From Calditrichota bacterium (lineage in GTDB: Bacteria; Calditrichota; Calditrichia; Calditrichales; Calditrichaceae): 64,000 nt of DNA. Location: NCBI GenBank assembly GCA_024278755.1, contig JAJRSO010000046.1:1-64000 (forward strand). Reading direction: 5' to 3'. A model generated the notes under the pieces. The model was not told the origin of the DNA. It did no database searches and was given only the letters and a program-made list of their open reading frames with translations. Below, piece after piece: positions 18,165-27,000 of this stretch (position 1 is its first letter; each line of letters begins with the position of its first letter). The position numbers were made by a program, and so were the translations under genes.

Positions 18165-19229
18165 TTAAGGCAATTTATTTATTTCGGAAAAATCTATAGA
18201 TAAAATAGTAACTATTACAATCTCGATAAAACGGGACAGCCGGCGGATTTTACGATGGGAAGACGAATCGATCCAGCTTTGGCGGACAACCGCTTTTAGC
18301 AAAGGAAACACATACAGAATATTCTGAATTTCGAGGGAATAGGTATTTTGTTTTTTCTTTAAATAGCGGTGCAGCAGACGCATAGCCAGCGGTGAAACTA
18401 AAAAATACCAGACCAGCATAATAATGACGGAACGTATAAGCATAATTAAGGCGGCGGCGCCCTGGCTTTTTTCAAAAAAGGTAAAAAAATAAGACCCGAC
18501 AAAGATGGTGCCGGATGCGGCAAACAGTAAAAAGAGCGTTATTTTTTTCTGCCAGCGTTTTCCCTTTTTCCTTGGACTCCCCTGTAGAAAATGTTTGGTC
18601 TGAAGGGTTGGCCGATCGTTCGCGCTCCGTACCGTCCGCAACAGATGCCCGGCCAAACGTGGAATTCTTAAACCTGTGTAAATACCGGCCGCGGCGTGTA
18701 TGCCCGTGTAAATTAAAATTAAAAGCAGACTCAAATTCAGCGATTCGACCGTACTCCCGGGCAAAAGAAACTGGCGCAGTACAAAATGGGCAAACAGGTT
18801 AATGGATTCCCACAGGGTTTGTCCGAATACGAGGGTTAGAATCAGTAATTTTTGCAGGGCCGCTTCGAGCATGGCCAGCAGGGCCAGCAGAAACACAGCA
18901 AGCGCCGTATTTTTAATAACACGAAATAAAAAGACGGCGGTCAGAGTCTGGAAGGCAACGGCAAAATAGGCGTTAACCGGCGTATGCGGACTGACCACCG
19001 CTTTTACAACCATCACCACCAGCGCTGCTTTTATAACGGCGCCTTTTTGGGGATCGAACAGATGAATCAACGAAATGAATAAAACGGCGGCGCTGCCGAT
19101 GACCATACCGGTAAACGGCACGCGAAAAGCATGTAAAACGCCGGCCAGTCCGGCCTCGCTTAACGCCCACAGGGCCGTTAGACGCAGCGTAATATCAAAT
19201 TGAAAAGAGGGCTGGTTTGAAGTTTTCAC
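18165..19229 (-). CDS. Polytopic membrane protein paired with a DtxR-type regulator, unknown substrate
   Basis: The 354-residue protein has an N-terminal half of about six membrane helices (LAGVLHAFRVPFTGMVIGSA, LLALLAMLEAALQKLLIL and others). A basic loop (SPRKKGKRWQKK, ~residue 215) follows, then two or three more helices and a soluble, basic C-terminus. The N-terminal half recalls ECF-transporter substrate-binding or thiamine-type membrane proteins, but no diagnostic motif is clear. It starts 18 bases after the DtxR-family regulator on the same strand, so the two form an operon that is probably metal-responsive. A role in metal or metal-ligand transport is inference. Confidence 0.7.
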   Translation of the reverse strand: MKTSNQPSFQFDITLRLTALWALSEAGLAGVLHAFRVPFTGMVIGSAAVLFISLIHLFDPQKGAVIKAALVVMVVKAVVSPHTPVNAYFAVAFQTLTAVFLFRVIKNTALAVFLLALLAMLEAALQKLLILTLVFGQTLWESINLFAHFVLRQFLLPGSTVESLNLSLLLILIYTGIHAAAGIYTGLRIPRLAGHLLRTVRSANDRPTLQTKHFLQGSPRKKGKRWQKKITLFLLFAASGTIFVGSYFFTFFEKSQGAAALIMLIRSVIIMLVWYFLVSPLAMRLLHRYLKKKQNTYSLEIQNILYVFPLLKAVVRQSWIDSSSHRKIRRLSRFIEIVIVTILSIDFSEINKLP

Positions 19230-19247
19230 TAAAACAGTTCCGGATAG

Positions 19248-19784
19248 CTAACGGGATTCTTGCGCAGAAACGGAGGAACGAAAATAACAGTTTGCCTCAC
19301 AAATATCACAATTTTGTGTATCTTGGCATTCAAAGCGAAAGGTTTCATATTCTTGTTGAAACGCTTTTACCAGTGTACGATCCGACAGGTAAAAGCCCAT
19401 AAAGCTCATTAACTTCTGCCCGGTAATTTCCCCCAGTAAATGTTCTATTTTGCAGGCCTCGGCTTCCGCGGTTTCGGCGTCGAGACGCAGCGCTTTTTCA
19501 AAAAAGATACGAATGATGTTGCGTTTGGAAAGCACGCCGTTAATTATTTCTTCGCCATGTTCGGTAAACAGATAAAACTTATTTTCATCTTCCACAACAT
19601 ACCCGCGGGCAATGAGTTTTCGCAATGTGATGGAAACGCTGGAACGGCTGATTTTTAAATACTTGGCAATATCCACGCCGCGTACATAGCCGTTTTTCTT
19701 CAGCAGCTCATGCATGGCCATTAAATGATGCACGCTGCTATGGGTCAACTCTACTTCGTCAAACTTTTTCCACATCTCTTTCAT
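19248..19784 (-). CDS. DtxR/MntR-family transcriptional regulator with a C-terminal Cys cluster
   Basis: The ~178-residue protein has an N-terminal winged helix (VRGVDIAKYLKISRSSVSIT, RGYVVEDENKFYLFTEHG). The helical dimerisation domain (FFEKALRLDAETAEAEACKIEHLLG) is typical of DtxR/MntR metal-dependent repressors and contains the C, E and H positions that bind the metal. The last 30 residues are unusual: CQDTQNCDICEANCYF, four Cys that could bind iron, zinc or an Fe-S cluster. ATG 19784 is used; an upstream TTG would add four residues. A palindromic operator lies just upstream, consistent with autoregulation. Confidence 0.82.
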   Translation of the reverse strand: MKEMWKKFDEVELTHSSVHHLMAMHELLKKNGYVRGVDIAKYLKISRSSVSITLRKLIARGYVVEDENKFYLFTEHGEEIINGVLSKRNIIRIFFEKALRLDAETAEAEACKIEHLLGEITGQKLMSFMGFYLSDRTLVKAFQQEYETFRFECQDTQNCDICEANCYFRSSVSAQESR

Positions 19785-19813
19785 CGCTTTAACCAACTAA
19801 ACAGTTGTTATAC

Positions 19814-19835
19814 TATATTAACATCGGTTAATATA
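19814..19835. promoter_or_regulatory. Palindromic operator of the DtxR-type regulator
   Basis: TATATTAAC-ATCG-GTTAATATA is an exact 9-bp inverted repeat with a 4-base centre, 30 bases before the regulator's start codon. Size and position fit a dimeric winged-helix repressor of this family controlling its own operon. The binding protein is inferred from position only. Confidence 0.7.
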
Positions 19836-19908
19836 ACGGCGAAGTTTGCGATTGTCAAGAAAAGGAATATTTCGAAAACAATACCGTTAGCGCCAGTCAT
19901 TCTTGAGC

Positions 19909-19975
19909 TGTCATCGCGAGTGGCGAAGCGAACGTGGCAATCTACGGTACCCGATGCTTCGGGATCGCAATGACA
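19909..19975. repeat. REP-like palindromic intergenic element
   Basis: TGTCATCGCGA at the left and TCGCAATGACA at the right form an imperfect inverted repeat, with GTGGCGAAGCGAACGTGGCA and CGATGCTTCGGGATC between. Similar GTCATTGCGAGC...GCAATGACA elements occur in many bacterial genomes. It can fold on either strand and has no coding potential. Confidence 0.65.
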
Positions 19976-20019
19976 GGTTTACTAATGAGCTAAAGGAATT
20001 ATGGCTCAATTCAGGTACA

Positions 20020-20225
20020 AGGTGATTTTTATTTGAGATTTAATTTATGAGTTCACTATAAAAACCACGAATTCCACGAATTTAACGAATCTATTCAATG
20101 TAATTTCAATAAAAACAATCCTTGTCTTTCTGTGGAAATCAGTGGCTATGCCTTTTTAGACTGGACTCATTTATTGTTTTCTTTAATAGTTATTTGATTT
20201 TTGTTGTTTGTATTTTAGAACTTAA
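20020..20225. repeat. Dispersed repeat family A, copy 2, split by element B
   Basis: The flanks AAGGTGATTTTTATTTGAG (left) and AGTTATTTGATTTTTGTTG plus TATTTTAGAACTTAA (right) match the uninterrupted copy at 38895-39026. Element B (20048-20169) sits inside, bordered by TTTA on both sides. This shows that A was there before B inserted. Confidence 0.65.
20048..20169. mobile_element. MITE-like element B, copy 1
   Basis: The 122-bp element starts TGAGTTCACTATAAAAA and ends TTTTTAGACTGGACTCA, whose complement matches the start at 14 of 17 positions. The second copy at 46500-46613 is about 95% identical except for an 8-base indel. TTTA flanks both ends here. There is no coding frame; mobilisation would need a transposase from elsewhere. 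Confidence 0.75.
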
Positions 20226-20251
20226 GGCGGAAAGTTATAATTGTTATTAAC

Positions 20252-20977
20252 TCAGATAAACTCCTTGAATTCCGCCGCCGCCTGAAGCAAATGTTCTTTG
20301 CGGCCGGCGTCGATCCATTTAAACGCATCGGCAGGGAAACCGTAAATGCGCTGTCCTTTGGCGGATAAATCGAGATAGGCCGGCACGATGGAAAAAGCAT
20401 TCTCTTCGGGCAGGTGATTAAATATTTCGGGGGAAATGATATGAATGCCCATAAAGGAAAACCGCTGTAGCTCCTGGGTAGGAATAACGATTTTTTTCTG
20501 TTCGTCATTTACCGACTCCCAGCCGCAGAGACGCTTTTTTTGATCAAGCAAAAAATAGCGGGAGGTTTTTCGTTTGCGTACGGCAAGCGTAACCAGAGCG
20601 GAGCTTTGCCGGTGCGCTGCCAGCATGGCCGCGTAGTCCAGATTTGTAAGCACATCGGCGTTGTGCAGTAAAAAGGGCTGACCATCGTCAAAAAACCAGG
20701 CGGCCTTTTTAAGTCCGCCGCCGGTGTCGAGCAGCTCTTTCTCTTCCGAAATTTCGATGCGCATATCAAACTGCTTTTTTCGTTCGATAAACGCCGTTAT
20801 CTGGTTGGCAAAATGATGTACGTTTATAATAATTTCACCAATACCGTTTCGCTTTAGCCTGCGGATCAAAATTTCCAACAACGGCATCCCGTTAACTTTT
20901 ACAAGCGCTTTTGGTTTTGTATCGGTGAGCGGCCGGAGACGGGTACCGAGGCCGGCGGCGAGAATCATCGCTTTCAT
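20252..20977 (-). CDS. MurU-like sugar-1-phosphate nucleotidyltransferase
   Basis: The 241-residue NTP-transferase starts with MILAAGLGTRLRPLTDTKPKAL, the nucleotide-binding signature with G-x-G-T-R-x-x-P-L-T and the PK-x-L lysine. LLDTGGGLKKA and HNADVLTNLD follow, the latter giving the metal-binding Asp. Size and sequence resemble MurU (MurNAc-1-phosphate uridylyltransferase) of the AmgK-MurU peptidoglycan recycling route. Other sugar-1-phosphate substrates remain possible. It starts 2 bases after the AmgK-RapZ fusion gene and is probably translated with it. The order kinase then uridylyltransferase supports the recycling role. Confidence 0.85.
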   Translation of the reverse strand: MKAMILAAGLGTRLRPLTDTKPKALVKVNGMPLLEILIRRLKRNGIGEIIINVHHFANQITAFIERKKQFDMRIEISEEKELLDTGGGLKKAAWFFDDGQPFLLHNADVLTNLDYAAMLAAHRQSSALVTLAVRKRKTSRYFLLDQKKRLCGWESVNDEQKKIVIPTQELQRFSFMGIHIISPEIFNHLPEENAFSIVPAYLDLSAKGQRIYGFPADAFKWIDAGRKEHLLQAAAEFKEFI

Positions 20978-20979
20978 GG

Positions 20980-22425
20980 TTATCGGGCCTGCATGTTTTT
21001 CAGCTCCTGCTCGCGGTGACGCAGTTCCACATTCACATCAAAATTTTCTTTTAACCAGGCCGCCAGTTGATTGGCACAGTACACCGAGCGGTGCTGTCCG
21101 CCGGTGCAGCCGAAAGCCGCCATCACATCGGTAAAGTTTCGTTTTTGATAGTTGCGCACCATCTGGGCGATGATGCTTTTAATGTGCCCCAGAAAATCGC
21201 TTACTTCCTGTTCTTTCTCTAAAAAGGCAATGACTTCTTTATCATTTCCGGTCAGCTGTTTGTACTGCTCGTAGCGGCCCGGGTTGGGCAAAAGACGGCA
21301 GTCGAACACAAAACCGCCGCCGTGGCCTTTTTCATCCACGGGAATGCCGCGCCGGTAGGAAAAACTTTGGATGCGCACCGTGGTTCTTAGCTGTGCGTCG
21401 CCAAACTGGCGTAAAAAAGTGGAGCGCACCAGCCCGTTCCACACTTTCGTCAAAGCCGGCAGTTCCAGGGGGAGTTGCGCGTGATTCAGCAGCCATTCCA
21501 GGTTCTGGATGGCATAGGGCACACTCTTTAAAAAATGCTCTTTGCGCTCGTAAAATCCCCGGAAGCCATACGCGCCCAGCGCCTGCATAATACGAATAAA
21601 CACATAGCCGTGGTAAAACTGTAAAAAGGTTTCCCGGTTCACCGATTGTAATTCCGAAAGTTTATCGAGGTAGCGATCGCGCAGACGGATGCGGATTTCC
21701 TGCGGAATATCGGCCTTGGCATCGTACAAAAGCGAAGCCAAATCGTATTGCAGGGCCCCTTTACGGCCGCCCTGGTAATCGATAAAATAGGGTTCGTCGT
21801 TTACGATCATCACATTGCGGGACTGGAAATCGCGGTATAAAAAATAATCGCGTTCGGCGGAGAGCAGGAAATCGCAGAACTTTCGAAAATCATCTTCCAG
21901 TTCCTGTTCGCTAAATGGAATCTTGGCCAGCTTTAAAAAATAGTACTTAAAATAGTTTAAATCCCACATCATCGACTGGCGGTCAAAACTGGAGCGCGGA
22001 TAGCAGACGGAATAATCCAGTCCCTCGTGTGCGGTTACCTGAAAACGTACCAGTTGATCGATCACCTTTTCATAGAGGAGAATGATTTTATCGGAAAAGC
22101 CGTTTTGTTCACGCTCTTCGCTTAAAAAAGAATAGAGAGTCGTATCGCCTAAATCTTCTTCGAGATAAATATCCTTGTCCAATTCCTGGGTATATATTTC
22201 GGGAACCGGAAGTTTCACGCCATTAAAATGTTTCGAAAAACTCAGAAAAGCGATGTTTTCTTTTATATCCTGATTAAAAACGCCAATGGCGGTTTTTGTT
22301 TTTCCGAACAGCCGGAAATAACGGCGGTCGGAACCGTGAGCGGCCATTTTTTCGATGCGTTTCACCGGCTCTTCGGCCCAGCGTTCAAAAAGAAGGCTTA
22401 AATTATCCTGAAGGGTTTTATCCAT
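20980..22425 (-). CDS. AmgK-like sugar kinase fused to a RapZ C-terminal domain
   Basis: The 481-residue protein has two parts. Residues ~1-330 form an aminoglycoside-phosphotransferase-fold kinase (HGSDRRYFRLF nucleotide loop, FLYRDFQSRNVMIV catalytic loop with Asp, FIDYQGGRKGALQYDLASLL metal Asp), like AmgK, the anomeric MurNAc/GlcNAc kinase. Residues ~345-480 match the C-terminal domain of RapZ/YvcJ (SFSYRRGIPVDEKGHGGGFVFDCR and FGCTGGQHRSVYCA), which binds glucosamine-6-phosphate in E. coli RapZ. The RapZ ATPase half is absent. The fusion could couple cell-wall sugar recycling to sensing of amino-sugar phosphate; that link is inference. Co-transcribed with the MurU-like gene. Confidence 0.88.
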   Translation of the reverse strand: MDKTLQDNLSLLFERWAEEPVKRIEKMAAHGSDRRYFRLFGKTKTAIGVFNQDIKENIAFLSFSKHFNGVKLPVPEIYTQELDKDIYLEEDLGDTTLYSFLSEEREQNGFSDKIILLYEKVIDQLVRFQVTAHEGLDYSVCYPRSSFDRQSMMWDLNYFKYYFLKLAKIPFSEQELEDDFRKFCDFLLSAERDYFLYRDFQSRNVMIVNDEPYFIDYQGGRKGALQYDLASLLYDAKADIPQEIRIRLRDRYLDKLSELQSVNRETFLQFYHGYVFIRIMQALGAYGFRGFYERKEHFLKSVPYAIQNLEWLLNHAQLPLELPALTKVWNGLVRSTFLRQFGDAQLRTTVRIQSFSYRRGIPVDEKGHGGGFVFDCRLLPNPGRYEQYKQLTGNDKEVIAFLEKEQEVSDFLGHIKSIIAQMVRNYQKRNFTDVMAAFGCTGGQHRSVYCANQLAAWLKENFDVNVELRHREQELKNMQAR

Positions 22426-22537
22426 TTTTGATCTTTTCTGTTAGGTCGCGGATTTCCAAAAATAACACCTTGCCGCATAAAACGGCAGAATGTGTAAAAT
22501 TAGAGGCGCCGGCAGAAAAAATCAACTATTTGAATGA

Positions 22538-22768
22538 TTACCACTTTTTACCATGACACTCGTAACAGGACACACCGGTTTCCCCGCCGCGCAAATCGGC
22601 GCCGTGACAGCTAATACAGTTGTCGAGCGGGTTTTTTAAACCCGGTTTGTGTTTTGCACCTTCTTTACTCAGCGTATGGTCGGAAGGCGGATCGTATTTT
22701 GATTTGCTTCCTGTTGGCGTGCTGCACGATGTAAACAATAAAAACAGAATTACCAGTAAACGTTTCAT
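22538..22768 (-). CDS. Small lipoprotein with two heme-binding CxxCH motifs
   Basis: The 76-residue product has a lipoprotein signal peptide (KRLLVILFLLFTSC, acylated Cys15) and a short linker, then CISCHGADLRGG and CYECHGKKW, two c-type heme motifs. It is too small for a full cytochrome c fold but typical of di-heme tethered proteins. The start is 10 bases after the heme-motif, type IX-sorted protein, so both belong to one transcript. It may pass electrons at the cell surface or in the periplasm; this is inference. Confidence 0.75.
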   Translation of the reverse strand: MKRLLVILFLLFTSCSTPTGSKSKYDPPSDHTLSKEGAKHKPGLKNPLDNCISCHGADLRGGETGVSCYECHGKKW

Positions 22769-22778
22769 GTTTGTTTTC

Positions 22779-23576
22779 TTATTTTTTTAACATCATTCGA
22801 CGCATTACGATTTCGGCGCCAACGCGCAGGGTGTAAAAATAGGTACCGCTGGGAAGAGTACCGGCCTTAAAGGCAACCTGATAATTTCCGGCAGTTTGTT
22901 CCGCATCCACCAGTGTTTGCACCCTTTGTCCCAACACGTTATAAACCGTTAGATTTACCGCACTGACCGTTGACAGCCGATACCGGATGACTGTGGCCGG
23001 ATTAAACGGATTCGGATAATTTTGATTAAGCGTAAATGCAGATGGCTGTATGTTTATACGGTCCGTAATCGCATTAGGCGACTCCACCTGAATCACTTTA
23101 TTCGCTGCAAAATTCCATTCATCACCGGAAGTGCCGCCATTTAAATTAACGCTATTCCCGTTAGCCGCCAATGTTATCTGACCGGTCGAAGCCGTAGCCG
23201 TGTATTCAAATTCAAAGATCACCTCGGTATTGCCGCCAAAAGAAAGCGGAGCGGTATGGGTTAATTCCCCGGAGAGCGACTGTAATGTTCCGGAAACGGG
23301 CGCCAGACTGCCCTGGGAAACGGCAATATTGGTTCCGGCGGCCGAAGCGGGTCCGCCGCTTATTCTAACTTTGTATGCAGTAGTACTGTTAATTTTTACC
23401 GTATCCGGCCCTTCAATAAGAACCTGCACATTCGCAGAAGGACTCGAACCGTGACAGGTACAGCCCGGTGTGTCGCTTAACTTGGTTCGGCCGGTTTTGC
23501 CGCCGGAACTGGCAACTACAAAAACGGAAGCCAAAATAATAAAAAGAAAAAGAAACGCGGTCATTTTGCGTTGCAT
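22779..23576 (-). CDS. Secreted heme-motif protein with choice-of-anchor V and type IX sorting domains
   Basis: The 265-residue product has a signal peptide (MTAFLFLFIILASVFVVASS), then GCTCHGSSPSA with one heme-type CxxCH. A beta-sandwich follows (residues ~45-165, choice-of-anchor V/Reelin-like, VQVLIEGPDTVKINSTTAYKV). The C-terminal sorting domain starts near residue 175 (FTLNQNYPNPFNPATVIRY) and ends in GTYFYTLRVG...MMLKK. These features suggest export across the outer membrane by the type IX system. CGGGGAGA precedes the ATG. It leads the small operon with the two-heme lipoprotein. Confidence 0.85.
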   Translation of the reverse strand: MQRKMTAFLFLFIILASVFVVASSGGKTGRTKLSDTPGCTCHGSSPSANVQVLIEGPDTVKINSTTAYKVRISGGPASAAGTNIAVSQGSLAPVSGTLQSLSGELTHTAPLSFGGNTEVIFEFEYTATASTGQITLAANGNSVNLNGGTSGDEWNFAANKVIQVESPNAITDRINIQPSAFTLNQNYPNPFNPATVIRYRLSTVSAVNLTVYNVLGQRVQTLVDAEQTAGNYQVAFKAGTLPSGTYFYTLRVGAEIVMRRMMLKK

Positions 23577-24073
23577 TTTGTATCTCCCCGAGGTTATGCG
23601 GTAAGCTAATGATAATAACTGTATTTAAATTGCATCTATTCCAATAGCATAGTTTTTCTTAAAATCGTCTGGAGCGAATCGGCACTGTCTATTCGCTCCA
23701 ACAAAAAAAGGGACGCATAAAGCGCCCCTTTTTTTATGTTTTAAAGCTGAGTCTCAAATTTCTATTTTCATGCTGTTACGGTTTCTTCTTTGTCCAGGAA
23801 ACCCGAATGCGAGTGAACTGCATACACGGAGAAGCGATGTTTTATTACATTTTCTCCGGCACGCTCCGTAGTTCCAGCGGTTAATAATCGTCCCGCACAG
23901 GCTGTTCATTAGGCGATGAATCAATCCCTTCACGCACTCCCAACCAACTGTCCCTTTCCGGCGGAACCGGTCGGTTGAGCGAAGCGAAATCCCGATTATC
24001 GGGAGATGAAATAATCCTGTTATCCCGAAAAAAACGTCCCCATCCCTGGGGACAAATCGGGATGAAATAATCC
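23577..24073. other. 497-base gap with terminator and degraded repeats
   Basis: The gap holds the hairpin terminator at 23703-23735 and, from about 23830 to 24062, repeat-like fragments such as GGTTGAGCGAAGCGAAATC and CCCGATTATCGGGAGATG. A second copy of the motif, CGGGATGAAATAATCC, runs into the next gene's end. No open frame of convincing length or ribosome site was found. Confidence 0.5.
23703..23735. terminator. Bidirectional hairpin terminator
   Basis: A7, GGGACGC, ATAAA, GCGCCCC, T7 reads as a hairpin with T runs on both strands. It is about 340 bases beyond the end of the large cadherin-like gene, which reads leftward, so it may end that transcript. Confidence 0.65.
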
Positions 24074-27000
24074 TTATTTCATCAAAATCATTTTGCGTAC
24101 CTGAATAAATTTTCCGGCCCGAATCTGGTAGAAATACACACCGTTAGCAAAGGCCGAGGCGTTCCAGCGTACGTTGTAAAAACCAGCCTGTTGTTTCTCA
24201 TTAACCAAAGTGGCAATCTTTTGCCCCAGAATATTAAAAATTTCCAGGTTAACTTCACTGGCAGCCTTTAACTGATAGCTGATTGTGGTACTCGGGTTAA
24301 AAGGGTTCGGATAATTCTGATTCAGTTTATACTCCTGCGGAAGCTGATCCGCCAGATAATCTTCGATACCGGTAGGATCGATTACTACGACGGTGACGGT
24401 ATCGCTGACCGCCGCCGCGCTGTCGTCCGTTACGGTACAAATGAGCTGCACCGTTCCCGAATATGCGGGAGCCGTCAAACTCAGTGTCCCGCTGTTCTGC
24501 TCATAGGCCAGATGTAAGGAGTCTTCGTCCGCAGTAAAGGTCCAGCTCAGCAGCGAATCAGGCGTATCCACATCCTGCACATAATCGAACATATGCAGCG
24601 TAATGGTCGTATCGTTGTGCATCGAAATTTCTCCCGGCAAATTCGTAATCACCGGCACGTCATTGATGGGATTTACGACAATATGAAACCAGGCGCTGTC
24701 CGAAAACTCGCCGTCGCTGACGGTCAACAGAAGCGTATCGTTTCCAAACCAGTCTGGCTGCGCTTTAAAGAGATACATTTCGGTTTTCAACGCCGCCGTT
24801 ACCTGCTTCCCGGAAAAAGCCGTGAAGAGTAAGGTTGAATCCGGGTTATCTTTGTCATCCGCATAGGGATACCAGCCGCTGACGGCATATAGCAGCGAAT
24901 CATCTTCATTGAAAGATAATTCCGGCAAAGTCGCGATAAATACCACCGAATCGTTTACGGCGCTAATCGTAAAAGCTACCGTTGTGCTGTCCGTTAATCC
25001 CGTTGTATCCGCAACGAAAAGATGTAGCGTTTCGCTTCCGTTCCAGTCTTCCGATGGCGCCGTGACGGTTAAAATGCGATCTTCGATCACCGCCATCAAT
25101 TCGCTATTTCCGGAAACCGACCATTGCAAAAGGCTGTCCGGATCGTCCACGTCATTTACAAAATCATCCAGACTAACCGGCCGAAAAGCGCTGCCTTCGG
25201 GAACCGTTTGACCGGCAATCACATCCAGCACCGGCGCGTCGTTTACGGGATTCACGGTAAATTCCGTTTCTGTACTGTCGTTTAAACCGCCCGGATCGGA
25301 TGCGGTAAAGGTGAGCGTTTCACTGCCGTTCCAGTCCGTATCGGGCGTGCTTACCGTGGCCTGATTGTTTTCATTGATGGAAACGACAAGTTCCGTATTG
25401 CCGGTTACCGTCCACGAAATTTCCGCGTCGCTGTTATCCACATCTTCCACGGACGCATTCAGATCTATCACCGTAAAACTACCCCCTTCGTCGATGGTCT
25501 GACCGGCAATTGCGCTAACAACCGGCGCGTCATTAATGGCGTTTACGGTAAATACGGCCGCATCACTGTCAAAACTGCCGGAGGTATCCGTCGCCGTAAA
25601 GATAATTTCTTCGCTGCCGTTCCAGTTGGCGTCAGGTGCGGTGACCGTTACCAGATGCTGCGCGCTAATTTCAACGGAAAGGCTGGTGGTACCCGTGTAA
25701 GCCCAGGTTAAAGTGCTGTCGGCGTCGTCCACATCGGCAACCAGCGTATCGAGATCAAATACGGCAAAACTCTGCCCCTCTGAAATACTTTGATCCGCAA
25801 TATCGGAAACAACCGGCGCGTCGTTTACCGCATTCACCGTAAAAACAGCCGATGTGTTATCGGATAGGCTGCCCGGATCCGTAGCGGTAAAGGTGAGCGT
25901 TTCACTGCCATTCCAGTCCGTATCGGGTGTGCTTACCGTGGCCTGATTGTTTTCATCGATGGAAACGACAAGTTCCGTATTCCCGGTTACCGTCCAGGTG
26001 ATTTCCGCGTCACTGTTATCCACATCTTCCACGGACGCATTCAGGTCAATCACCGTAAAACTGCCCCCTTCGTCGATGGTTTGTCCTGCAATAGCGCTAA
26101 CCACCGGCGCATCGTTGACATTGGTTACGGTAAATACCGCCGCGTCGCCGTCACTTAATCCACCGGGGTCGGTGGCCGTAAAGGTAATTTCTTCGCTTCC
26201 AAACCAATCTACATCGGGGGTGGTAATGGTCGCAACCCGGTTTTCATCAATGGAAACCGCAAGTTCCGAATTGCCGCTAAAGGTCCAGCTCATTTCCGCA
26301 GCGCTGTTATCCACGTCCGTTACATAATCATCCAGAGTGATAGTGACAAAGGTCTGTCCTTCGTCAATCGTTTGGTCGGCAATCCCGGCTACAGCCGGCG
26401 CGTCATTGACGGCGTTCACTGTTACTGTAACCGTTGCCGAAGCCGTTCCGCCGTTTCCGTCGCTGATATTATATGTAAAGCTGTCCTCTCCGCTCCAGTT
26501 TTCGTCCGGCGTATAAACCACCAGCGTATCGTTGCCGATGTTTGCCGTTCCGTGCGCAGCCGTTGAAACACTGGTAACGGTCAATGCGTCGTTCTCAATA
26601 TCAGAGTCATTATTCAGTACATAAATGGTGGCCGCCGTATCCTCGTTTGTGGAAGCGGAATCATCTGCCGCCACCGGAGCGTCATTGATATTGTTAACCG
26701 TAAATACCGCCGCGTCGCCGTCACTTAATCCGTCGGGGTCGGTGGCCGTAAAGGTAATTTCTTCGCTGCCAAACCAATCCGCGTCGGGTACAACGACCGA
26801 AGCCGTATGGTTGGGATCGATGCTAACAATTAAGTCGCTGTTCCCGCTGTAAGTCCAGGTCATTTCCGCCGCGCTATTGTCCACATCCGTTACATAGTCA
26901 TCCAGATCAATGGTAACAAAGGTCTGGCCTTCGTCGATGGTTTGATCGGCAATGTCCGAAACCACAGGCGCGTCGTTTACCGACGTTACGGTAAATTTAG

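Noticed and set aside
19909-19975. The GTCATCGCGA palindrome as a DtxR operator
   Set aside because: Its sequence matches general intergenic REP-type elements found widely, and it lies away from the promoter side of the regulator; the 19814-19835 palindrome is the better operator.
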